A DNA stretch of 64,000 bases from Lycorma delicatula (Eukaryota > Arthropoda > Insecta > Hemiptera > Fulgoridae), in NCBI RefSeq assembly GCF_047948215.1, contig NC_134467.1, forward strand, positions 35,989,020 through 36,053,019, in the 5' to 3' direction. Positions 55,116 to 64,000 of this stretch are shown in pieces. Within the stretch, counting starts at the first letter, position 1. Each line of letters starts with the position of its first letter. Below the pieces are notes generated by a model that was not told where the DNA came from, searched no databases, and was given only the letters and a program-made list of their open reading frames with translations. Both the position numbers and the translations under genes were made by a program.

Positions 55116-56318
55116 CTCTATATCTTTTTCTAAGACGGTGTACCGACCTAATCTTGGTTGACGCATAGCTTGCCAATCTTGGAACAGTTATGTGATTTAC
55201 TAAATTTAATTTCCACGTCTATAAAAGATCAATTTATATTACTATCAGAATATACATGAACACAAATTAGTTTTATAATAAAATTAAAGGAAACAACGAC
55301 AACTGTTTTACATATTTAACAAAACTTTTGTGGTTTGAGTAATATTAAATTTTTATATTAATATTGACTTCTTCAGAAAGTTTAATGTTTTACCAAATTT
55401 AATGTCGTTATATAATCTAAGCAGCAATCAATTAGAACGCATCCTAATGCGAGTAAATTATAACTGTGTAGATTTTTATATACTGAACTAAGAAATTCCA
55501 TCAGCGTAAGCTATAAACATAAATAGTACAGATCCAACTTCCAATCCGATATAAATATTTTCATAACGCCTAAGTTGACAAGATTCGAGATATGAAGAAA
55601 GAAAAATTTCTTCCAGTACTAAAATTTTAGACAGAACGTTCTCAAAGACGATCAATATATACACGCTCAGCTGAAAATCTAGTTCAACGTTTGAGAAATA
55701 ACTTATATCTTAAACTAGCTTTTGATTATCACGATAAAATTGATTGAATTTAAAAGGTATTCAAATAGATAACACGATTTAACCATTGCAATTCCAAAAA
55801 GTGGAATCATAAACTCCTTGACTTTGTTGTATTGGGGCACAGAAATTTTTGAACAACTTTTTATATTTTCCTTATTTCATTAAAAATTTGATTTTTGGGA
55901 ATCATCTTTAATTTAAACATTATTCTGTTTTATCCAGTAATTTGTGTCGTGATAATTCTGGAAGCAACATATATCATATTAAAAAAACTATTTCCAATCT
56001 TTAAAGTTCTATATTTATATATAACGCGAGCAAAGCCGCGATAGAGATGTTAGTTTTATTATAAATGTTATGTCATCAGATAGATTAGACGAATAGAAAT
56101 ATGTTAATTATATTATTAAAAGAAGAAAGAAAATATTAATTATAAATACATTGTGTTACTCGTATGGAGAAGGGATAAACTTGATAAATCCAATTTTACA
56201 TGAAAAAATATTAATTTTTTATTTAAACATTTTTAACAATACTTAATTTTTTTATTTAAATAAAAAGTTTATGATTTATAAATAATAATGTTCTTATTAG
56301 TCAAAAAATCAATTTCAG
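55116..56318. other. Gap and presumed intron before exon 6
   Basis: A Helitron 3' end remnant lies at about 56025-56053 (GCGAGCAAAGCCGCGATAGA, then GTTAG). No first exon, promoter or other gene was recognised. Confidence 0.4.
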
Positions 56319-58640
56319 GTATTACGCCGATTTTGGGATGGATCTATAAAAGATAGGACTGAAATAAGTAATTATAAATTACGTAGAAGACGTAAAAGTA
56401 TATCAGTTAAAAGACGTAGAACAAAATTACCGAAATGGTTTTTAAAATTAAAACGTCGTAGAAGAAAATTAACAAAATTACGTAAAAAAAAATTTAGAAA
56501 AAATTTGAATATAAAATTTATTAAAAGAACGTTAGATATATATAAAAAAAAATTTATAAAAAATTATTATATAATGAAAAGACTTAGACGTAAAGCATAT
56601 ATTAAAAAAATGATTGCTGTACCACCCACTCCAAAAATGTGGAAATTTATATTTACTCAACCGAAAACATTACGTATACGTAGTACGTTTACGACTAAAT
56701 TTATTACAAAAACTAGAAAAAAATACTGTCGTACAAATACAGTAAAAAAAGGATTCACGAAGAGGATTTTAAAGAAAAGATCTAAACATACAAGAAAGAG
56801 ACGTTTATCGATAAAAAGAATACTATCAACTTATAAGAAATACACAAGAAAAATGCGTTCACCATATACAAAACGACCACGAACTGGAAAATATCGTAAA
56901 AAAACAAATTGTTTAAATAAAAGTAGATTGTTAACAAAAATATTTAAAACCCGAAGAAAATTAACATATTTTCGTACGTATTCATATAGGTATACAAAAA
57001 AAAGATGTCATTTAAGAACGTATTTAAATAAAAGGACCCGTGGAAAATATAAAATATTAGCGAAAAAAACCAAATTATTTAAAAGAAGAAAACAAATACT
57101 GTATAAAAGAAGAGGAGCTATAAAGAAATTTAAGTTATTCAGTAAATTACGTAGAAAACATCGAATACGTAAAACAAGAGGGAAAATCGGTACTTATAAA
57201 AGAATAAAAACTATTAAACGACGTTTAAATATTAAAAAAACACGAATACATGTAAGAAAATCATTTACAAAAATTTTTTATAGAAAAAAATTATATAGAA
57301 CAGTATTAAAACGAAAAAAATTTGCTACTTTAAAAGGACGAAATAAAAAACAAAAATTTTCATATAAAAATAAACGAAAAAAAATTTCATATATTTATTT
57401 CATATATAGAAATAAAAGAACTAAAAATAAAAGAAAATTTATTAGTAAATACAATAAATTTACTAAAAAACCTTATACAAAAAAAAAATTTACAAACTCA
57501 ATACGTAAAACGTATCGTAGATTTAACAGTTACAGAAAAGATAAAAAAAAATTTATTAGTAAATACAATAAATTTACTAAAAAACCTTATACAAAAAAAA
57601 AATTTACAAACTCAATACGTAAAACGTATCGTAGATTTAACAGTTACAGAAAAGATAAAGGAAAATCACATAAACGTCACATTACAAAAATTAAAACTAT
57701 AAAAACAAAAATTACTAAAAAAATTTTATATTATAAATATATAACAAAATTTAATAAACGATATTATTATTATTATTACTATTATAAAAATAAATCGCGT
57801 ATATATAAAATAAATTATACAAGAATCACATTAAAAAATATATTTAATACTGAAAATCGTCATACTAGAAAACATTATTACACTCGAAGTCTTTATACAA
57901 AAGGATCGTACACATATACGAAAAATAATAAAAATAAAACTGATAAAAAACGAACAAAAGCAACAAGAATAAAAAAAAAACGAATTACAAGAACATATAG
58001 AAATATTAGAAAAGATTACGGCAAAACACATCAACGTAGAAAAAATATAACTCGTAAAAAAATTACATTAAAAAAAATTATAAAAATAATTTTAAAAAGA
58101 AAAAATAAAAAAAAAATTAAACCTAAAAAAACAATAAAATATCACGAAAAATTAACTACTAAAGTTAATAAAAGAGAAATAAATAAACATATACGTAAAA
58201 ATTTAACCATAAAATTAAAAAAACAAACAAGAAAATCATTTACACGTAAAAAAATTATAAGATATATAACTGGAAAAACACGTAGAAAATGTGGTACATA
58301 TTTCATAAATAAAAATAGAAATACTTGGAGATTTACGATGAGTTACGATATTCGTTTACGTATAAAATCGATTAGAAAAGCTAAAACAAGAATTAATCCG
58401 ACAAAATATAATACACGTAACAGAAAAACCGGTTATACTGCGAGATCAAAATTTTCTAAAAAACAAAAAACTTTAAAAACTAAAACTTATGGAAGAAATA
58501 TAACTAAAAATAAATGTACTTATGTTATAAAACGTAACAGAAGAAAAGGATTTACACGTAATTCTTACATTATGCGAGTATCAAAACGGAAAACATGTAA
58601 AGGAAAATTAAAAAAACAAAATGTAGGTCTAATATTGTAA
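56319..58640 (+). CDS. Extremely basic 773-codon terminal exon (array member 6)
   Basis: The acceptor AAATCAATTTCAG ends at 56318. The frame is open in phase 0 for 773 codons to TAA, with AATAAA at 58667-58672. The first 62 codons (from VLRRFWDGSIKDRTEISNYK) lie before the first possible start, so an upstream exon is needed. The chain is almost wholly Lys/Arg/Thr/Tyr/Ile/Phe, with about a dozen Asp/Glu in all. There is no hydrophobic segment. Notable parts: a perfect 38-residue tandem repeat (57432-57659), a run of eight Tyr near 57763, and a C-terminal block with KCGTYFINKNRNTWRFTMSY and more varied codons. Arg uses CGT, CGA and AGA. It could bind nucleic acid or other polyanions; that is inference from charge only. 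Confidence 0.77.
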   Translation, partial: VLRRFWDGSIKDRTEISNYKLRRRRKSISVKRRRTKLPKWFLKLKRRRRKLTKLRKKKFRKNLNIKFIKRTLDIYKKKFIKNYYIMKRLRRKAYIKKMIAVPPTPKMWKFIFTQPKTLRIRSTFTTKFITKTRKKYCRTNTVKKGFTKRILKKRSKHTRKRRLSIKRILSTYKKYTRKMRSPYTKRPRTGKYRKKTNCLNKSRLLTKIFKTRRKLTYFRTYSYRYTKKRCHLRTYLNKRTRGKYKILAKKTKLFKRRKQILYKRRGAIKKFKLFSKLRRKHRIRKTRGKIGTYKRIKTIKRRLNIKKTRIHVRKSFTKIFYRKKLYRTVLKRKKFATLKGRNKKQKFSYKNKRKKISYIYFIYRNKRTKNKRKFISKYNKFTKKPYTKKKFTNSIRKTYRRFNSYRKDKKKFISKYNKFTKKPYTKKKFTNSIRKTYRRFNSYRKDKGKSHKRHITKIKTIKTKITKKILYYKYITKFNKRYYYYYYYYKNKSRIYKINYTRITLKNIFNTENRHTRKHYYTRSLYTKGSYTYTKNNKNKTDKKRTKATRIKKKRITRTYRNIRKDYGKTHQRRKNITRKKITLKKIIKIILKRKNKKKIKPKKTIKYHEKLTTKVNKREINKHIRKNLTIKLKKQTRKSFTRKKIIRYITGKTRRKCGTYFINKNRNTWRFTMSYDIRLRIKSIRKAKTRINPTKYNTRNRKTGYTARSKFSKKQKTLKTKTYGRNITKNKCTYVIKRNRRKGFTRNSYIMRVSKRKTCKGKLKKQNVGLIL
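57432..57659 (+). repeat. Coding tandem duplication, 114 bp x 2
   Basis: AAATTTATTAGTAAATAC recurs at 57435 and 57549, 114 bases apart. The units match base for base as far as I can read. The unit is 38 codons, so the frame is kept. Confidence 0.92.
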
Positions 58641-58673
58641 CAAATACTCAAATAGGTAAATTTATTAATAAAT

Positions 58674-58943
58674 AAAACTTACAGGGTTAATGTATTATAA
58701 TTATATAATATTATAATAAACAGTTATAATTTTATACATAATTTTATCGTTTTATATATGGTATACTTGCAGTCCCGGCAATGCTTCTCTATTGCTAGAT
58801 TTGTAAGTTTTAGATTGCTAAAACTTACAGGGTTAATGTATTATAATTATATAATATTATAATAAACAGTTATAATTTTATACATAATTTTATCGTTTTA
58901 TATATGGTATACTTGCAGTCCCGGCAATGCTTCTCTATTACTA
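58674..58943. repeat. Tandem duplication, 146-bp period
   Basis: AAAACTTACAGGGTTAATGT occurs at 58674 and 58820. The unit includes a Helitron-like 3' end (inverse of GAAGCATTGCCGGGACTGC). The second unit runs on into the element below. Confidence 0.88.
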
Positions 58944-60001
58944 GATTTGAGCATATATGTAGATTAAATGAACACAATTGAAGTTTGATAAAACATTAAC
59001 AAAATGAACATTACGGAACTTCACAAAATTTTACCTTTCTCCCTTTTCCCTTTCCTTTTTCCCCTTCTCATTTTCCTTTTCCCGTTTTAATTTTTTACCA
59101 TATTCACTTTCCCCATTAATCCCTTTTCCTTTCCCCTTTTCCTCATCTATTCCTTTCTTTCTCACATTTCTATTCCCTTTGTTTCCTTTCCCCGTTTTCC
59201 TTTTTTTTTCTTTTTTCCATTTTCCCCTTCTTCCCTTTTTACCTTCTTCATTTTTCAAGTTTTCAATTTCCCCTATTTTCCTTTTCCCATTTTCATTTTT
59301 ACCATATTCCCTTTCCCACCATTAACCCCTTTCCCTTTTCCTCCTCAATTCCCTTTCTTTCTTCCATTTCTATTCCCCATTGTTTCCTTTTTCCCTTCCT
59401 CTTTCCTCCTTTACCCTTTTCCTTCAAAAAATTTGACCTTCTCCTTTTTCCTTTTCCCTTTTTCATTTTCCACCATTATTTTTCCCTTTTCCCCTTTTAA
59501 CCTCTTTCCTTTCATTTTCCCCTTTTCCTTTTCAATTTTCTTCCTAATTTATCTTTTCTCCGTTTTATTTTTCCTCCTTTCACCTCTCCATTTCCTTTTC
59601 CCCGTTTCCCCCTTTTTATTTTCCCTTTTCCCCCTTCTATCCTTTTTCGACTTTTCCCTTTTCTAATTTTCCCTTTCTCCCTTCTTCCCCGCGCGTAAAT
59701 CGGTCCAGTAGTTTTTTAGTCTATAGCGGATATACATTTCGGAAACATTGAAATGGAATCGTAAAATATTTAGTATAGCGGGTGTTGCTTTTACGTCCAA
59801 CAGATAGTGCTGTTTTTAATAAAAAGCCTGTTTTTAACTGTCGCGGATGTGGTATCTTAGTTATATAAATATTACGTATATAAAAAAACACGCGTATTCG
59901 AATGCAACGTTGTGTCAAAATTTCAAACCAATCGTTGAAGAACTTTCGGAGATTTAAGATTTAAAAAAAACGATAATTTACATTTTTATCTATATAGAAG
60001 A
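58908..60001 (-). mobile_element. Helitron-like element with polypyrimidine interior
   Basis: The minus strand begins TCTTCTATATAGATAAAAATG at 60001 after a host A, passes CCAACAGATAGT/ACTATCTGTTGGACGT blocks shared with 13470 and 23292, then a long CCCTTTTC-type tract (59030-59690, purine-rich on the minus strand), and ends in GCATTGCCGGGACTGC near 58908. The CTRR end is not perfect. Reading frames inside the tract are composition artefacts. Confidence 0.6.
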
Positions 60002-60376
60002 TGTTGTGGGAGGGGTCAAAATAATACATTACTATTGGATGTGTATTTAACCAATAAAAAATATCCACGTCAAATACCAACATAGAGATAAAGGGATAAA
60101 AATTTTATTATTGGGTGATTTTAATACACGTTGATCAATAATAAGAAATATTTTTATATTTAAAAAAAAAACATTTTTAAAAATTTTAAAAAATAAATAA
60201 AACCATACGAGTTGCATAATTTTTCAAATTATAATAAAATTAAATGTTAAATAAATACGTATCGTATTCCAAATACGTAGTATTATATAAAATATAAATT
60301 AAATCAATCCTATGTAAATAGCAATCATAACATTAAATTCAGAGAAGTAAAGAAAAAATGTAAAACAACATAAAAA

Positions 60377-60417
<41 letters not shown>

Positions 60418-61287
60418 TTTAAGGGTGGGGTTAATCTTTCTTTGGCCATTATTCCCGCTAATTATCAATCTTCTGATTGGTGCAGAGATTGTGATAAAAA
60501 AGTATTTTTCTCAACTTTTACGTAAATCCTTTACCAAATTATTTTATCTCAGCCTCTAACGCCTTTTTAAAATTTAAAAGAATTAATTTCCCGTACAAAT
60601 AAGGAAATTTTTAATTTAAAGTTTAAGAAAATTTACAAACAAAAAACTGGGAGGCATTTTAGGGGTGGAATGGATTTTTTAAACATTTTTTTGACTAATA
60701 TTTTTACAATAAGTAAGCTGAAAGTTTGCCCCCCGTCATTGTCAACCGAACTATCGGCTGACTTCGGCGGGACAGTTGAGCGGGGTTTGTTGTACTCTAA
60801 CGTGATGATGACATTTGTATATAAAATATAAATACAACAGACTAGTACAATACAATGACTAGAAGACTAGACACAGAAGTTGTCGTGGGGCAATCTTTTA
60901 GTTTACGTATTGTATTTGAGTAAAAGTTTTTCAAAGAGGCCTTATTAACAAAATTTACACACCACAAGAAATACCAGCCTCATAAAATATAAGCCTTAAA
61001 TATAATGGCATCAATGATTCATTTATACCGAAGGAATCCTGACAAATTTAACTTTTTTTTTTAAACCTAATGCTTAGATATAAAGGGAATTATGGTGAGA
61101 CGCAAATACAGAATTTTTATGAAAAATTCTAATTTTAAAGTTGTAGTAAAATTTCTAATTTTTATCTTCTCTGAGTTGAAGGACTTTTCCCTCCGTTATA
61201 CGTAATTGCCTGGAAAATAAAATTACGTTAAGACAATTAAGTTTAATTAAATTATATTTTGTAATAAAAAGATTTTAACATAAAATA
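60002..61287. other. AT-rich gap
   Basis: A (TA)n run at 60379-60410 and a small GC-richer patch near 60725-60790; no gene. Confidence 0.4.
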
Positions 61288-62412
61288 CAGGGTTATCATA
61301 AAAGAATGGTGCGGTTTTGAACATGGTTTAAATTAAAACAGAATTACTTACAGTTTATGTTTTTTATTTTTCAAATCTGTCGTCACAAACTTTTTTTACA
61401 TAATTAATAAACTTCAATATGTGCGCCCTTAGTCGCTCAACAAATGTCCAAACGATACTCAACTTCTCTCCAAACATTAGTTAACATTTCTTCGTTAATG
61501 TCATTGCTTCATTAATCCTGTTTTTTAAGCGGTTTAGGTCGCGAATTTTTTGTGTATAAACAACGCATTTGATGTACCCCCACAAGAAAAAATCGTAAGG
61601 TGTCAGGTCTGGACTCCTTGGAGGCGAAAGTATGGGTTCTAGCCGGCCTATCCTAATTTCCAAATGTTTCGTTCAAAGCGTCCGTGACCAATGCATTGAA
61701 GTACGGGGGAGCACCAGCTTGTTAAAAATGAAGTCGATGAATGTTTTCGTGTTCATCCGGCTGAGGAAAGCGATAATCGGTTAACATGTCAAGATACACG
61801 ACTCCATTAATTGTTTTTTCAGCAAAGAAGAAAGGCCCTATTACAAGATTTTTCATCGCACCACACCAAACATTAAGTTTAGGAGAATCGCGTTGTTTCT
61901 CAATTATTGCGTGTGGGTTTTCAGAGCCCCATATTCGTGAATTGTGTCTGTTAACACATCCGTTCACACGGAATGTAGCTTCGTCTGTAGAAATTATATC
62001 GTCTAAAAATGATTCGTTTTCACTTATTCTGTCCGACATTTCAACAGCGAAATTGTAACGTTTTACACCATCATCGGGTTTCAATTCCTGCAGTATCTGG
62101 ATTTTATAAGAATGTAATTTCAGTTTTTTTAATGTAAAACTTTTAGAACTGTTGATTTTGGAATACCTATTTCGACGCTTCGACGGGGGATGGACTTCCC
62201 AAGAGTTCTAATTGCCGATCGTCTAATTAGTTCAACCGTTTCGTCTGGTACACTTGGTCTGCCGGTTGATTTCTGTTTCTTAACCGATCCAGTTTCTTCT
62301 AATCGTTTGAACCAACGTGTAATGTCATTTTTGTGTGGTGGATCTCTTCCGAATTCTCGGCAGTGCAGTCGCCATCCCGCCGACAGTGACAGTTTGCTTA
62401 ATTAAAAACCGC
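61288..62412 (-). mobile_element. DDE transposon, left end CAGGGTTATCATAAAAGAAT
   Basis: The left end at 61288 is preceded by TA (61286-61287). The right end is missing, replaced by a SINE A at 62415. It contains a nearly complete but broken IS630-type transposase. Confidence 0.72.
61481..62405 (-). pseudogene. IS630-type transposase with DUF4817-like HTH, broken
   Basis: Minus-strand order: a linker GRPSVPDETVELIRRSAIRT (about 62260), VEIGIPKSTVLKV, then KPDDGVKRYNFAVEMSDRIS, IISTDEATFRVNGCVNRHNS and WGSENPHAI, LNVWCGAMKNLVIGPFFFAE, VYLDMLTDYRFPQPDEHE, and after a frame change SPDLTPYDFFLWGYIKCVVY. The first and third catalytic Asp are present. At the second (expected QQDGAP) the sequence reads QAGAP, so the Asp is lost. 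Frame breaks lie near 61720 and 62085. Inactive. Confidence 0.83.
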
Positions 62413-62414
62413 CG

Positions 62415-62572
62415 CGGGTCAAAACCACGAAAGAACACCGGTATCGACGATCAAATATTCAATTCCGTATAAAAGCCTTTAAGATTTGAACCTTAAAACT
62501 CTCGACAACGAAATCAGCAGCTGATTTATGATCTGGTCATCATTAGATCAACCCGGTAGGTTTTAACCATTA
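62415..62572 (-). mobile_element. SINE A head and body
   Basis: The minus strand has the ACCGGGTTGATCTAATGATG head, a damaged B box and the CGATACCGGTGTTCTTTCGT body. The tail is absent. Confidence 0.72.
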
Positions 62573-63241
62573 CCTTTTTTTTTTTTTAAGACGGAAAACA
62601 TTTCATAATTTATTTAGAGTAGATCCTTTTAAATTATTGAATGACCTATTTTTAAACAACTAGAACTTTACTGGTCACTTGGTATTTACTTATTATTTGT
62701 TGAAATTTATTTTAAATTGTCAGAAATGTTGAATCACATACCGTTAATTTAATACTCTACCCTCGCGTTACTCTGTTTGCATTTACCTATGTTCGTCCCC
62801 CTCCAACCATCTATTTCAATCATTCACTCTCTTTCTCTCTCTCTCTCTCATATGTAATCCTCTCAATCCCTTTTCTCTAGGTTACAAACTTTGCCAAATC
62901 TAATATAAAATTCTAGGATCGTGTAGGATATGGTCAGCTCTTTTTACACTTTAAATTATTCTAACAAAATTTTTGAGCTACATAAATGTGTGTGTGTGTG
63001 TCTTGCGTGCGCGTGTATTAGGAAGAGTAACATGTGAATGAATGGGTGTGTTTATATATAGAATCATTTATGTTATATAACATCTTTTATGATATTTAGA
63101 GAAATGTTTTTTACATCAGATTTTAATAATTTTACATCAATCATTATAATTAAAAAAAAACAAAAAAAAACAGCATGAATTAAAAAAAAAAACATGAAAA
63201 CCATGTTAAGCTGTCAGGTTTACACGCGCCGTTGAACTGAG

Positions 63242-63298
<57 letters not shown>

Positions 63299-64000
63299 TA
63301 TATATATCATGGAGTATTAATTCATTATAACTTATATATTATAATATTTTCTTATGAAGAGTTTTTTTTTTTTTCAAATAATTGATTATAAATAATAAAA
63401 ATAACAAAGTTAAATGAATATATTACTAACAGTTCACAATTTTTTTTTTTTTTAACTAGAAAGTCTAATAAAATTCAAATAAAAACAAGGACTATTCGAA
63501 TAGTAAAGAGATATTTTTAATTTTTTAATAAAAAAGTTGGCAACACTTACTTACATCTCTAGAAAAATTAAATGACACAACTGTCTCAACCCCTAAGTGC
63601 AACTCTCTTCGTTATGTGAGCACATTTCTCCCTACATTAAATCCACCAGCCCCATTCCTACCAACTAAAAACTACTGGAACGGAAGAGCCTCCAGAAGAA
63701 GGAGTAAAGGCGAATTGAAGCAATATATTTATTTTTTTTTCAATTATTCAAAAGATAATTTCAGTATAATATCATAGATTCGCAATCTAAAAGGACCGGA
63801 AGCAATAAAATTTGACTATATCAACATATTTAATATATACTTGTCAACAAAAGTAAATTATTTTTTACATAATAAGAATATTCAATCCGCAAGGTAATAA
63901 TGACCAGGTTCTGCAAAATATTAATGGATAAGTCTTCCCGCAATATGCTTTCCGTTCCTTAAAAAATTAAATATTAACTATTATTTAGAATAAAAACCAT
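62573..64000. other. AT-rich end of window with microsatellites
   Basis: A (CT)n run at about 62828-62850, a short (TG)n at about 62991 and a long (TA)n at 63246-63306. No gene or element ends. Confidence 0.5.

Noticed and set aside
26358..58640. K/N-rich ORFs as bacterial endosymbiont, organelle or contaminant DNA
   Set aside because: Each is preceded by a splice acceptor, followed by AATAAA and embedded between insect transposons, so nuclear eukaryotic DNA is the better reading.
59031..59666. Charged or Phe-rich ORFs in the 59 kb tract
   Set aside because: They are translations of a polypyrimidine/polypurine repeat on either strand.

Overview
The window looks like an AT-rich nuclear segment of an arthropod, most likely an insect and possibly a hemipteran. 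The order is inferred from repeat types only, and no host marker gene is present. It is packed with transposable elements: mariner and related IS630-type DNA transposons with TA target duplications, Helitrons with intact TC/CTAG ends, several non-LTR retrotransposon (LINE) fragments, two tRNA-derived SINE families, and foldback elements. There is no rRNA, no intact tRNA, no CRISPR and no operon-like structure.

The non-transposon content is the surprising part. Six large exons lie on the + strand at 2240-2968, 7905-8555, 17148-18314, 26358-29360, 43437-44042 and 56319-58640. Each directly follows a TTTCAG-like (once TTCCAG) splice acceptor, opens in phase 0 and runs without interruption (about 200 to 1000 codons) to a stop codon. 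An AATAAA follows within about 10 to 90 bases. They encode unfamiliar proteins extremely rich in Lys, Arg, Asn, Tyr, Thr and Ile. Two are duplicates (7.9 and 17.1 kb). A third (2.2 kb) shares an ungapped 40-residue LGT-x-R block with them. The 26.4 and 56.3 kb members contain near-perfect internal tandem repeats. No first exon or signal peptide is recognisable nearby. The array is therefore either a cluster of two-exon genes with distant first exons, or a set of alternative last exons of one transcription unit. I do not recognise the family.

Layout. 0-7.6 kb: MITE, Helitron carrying a Rep N-terminal remnant, exon 1, foldback elements and nested SINEs. 7.6-18.3 kb: duplicated exons 2 and 3, separated by a mariner, foldbacks, a polypurine-rich Helitron-like element, a TA-flanked DDE transposon and a LINE tail. 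18.3-26.3 kb: LINE fragments, a small Helitron and dispersed repeats. 26.3-29.4 kb: the 1000-codon repeat-bearing exon 4. 29.4-43.4 kb: LINE tails, a Helitron helicase remnant, decayed DDE transposons riddled with SINEs, and a LINE ORF1 fragment. 43.4-44.0 kb: exon 5. 44.1-56.3 kb: deleted mariner, a coiled-coil pseudogene fragment, a 558-bp tandem triplication derived from a LINE tail, SINE clusters and an R1-like LINE tail. 56.3-58.6 kb: exon 6, extremely basic. 58.6-64 kb: polypyrimidine Helitron-like element, a DUF4817-type DDE transposon and TA microsatellites.

Functional links between the six exons are inferred from shared strand, phase, composition and partial homology. Every transposon coding region seen is broken or truncated.
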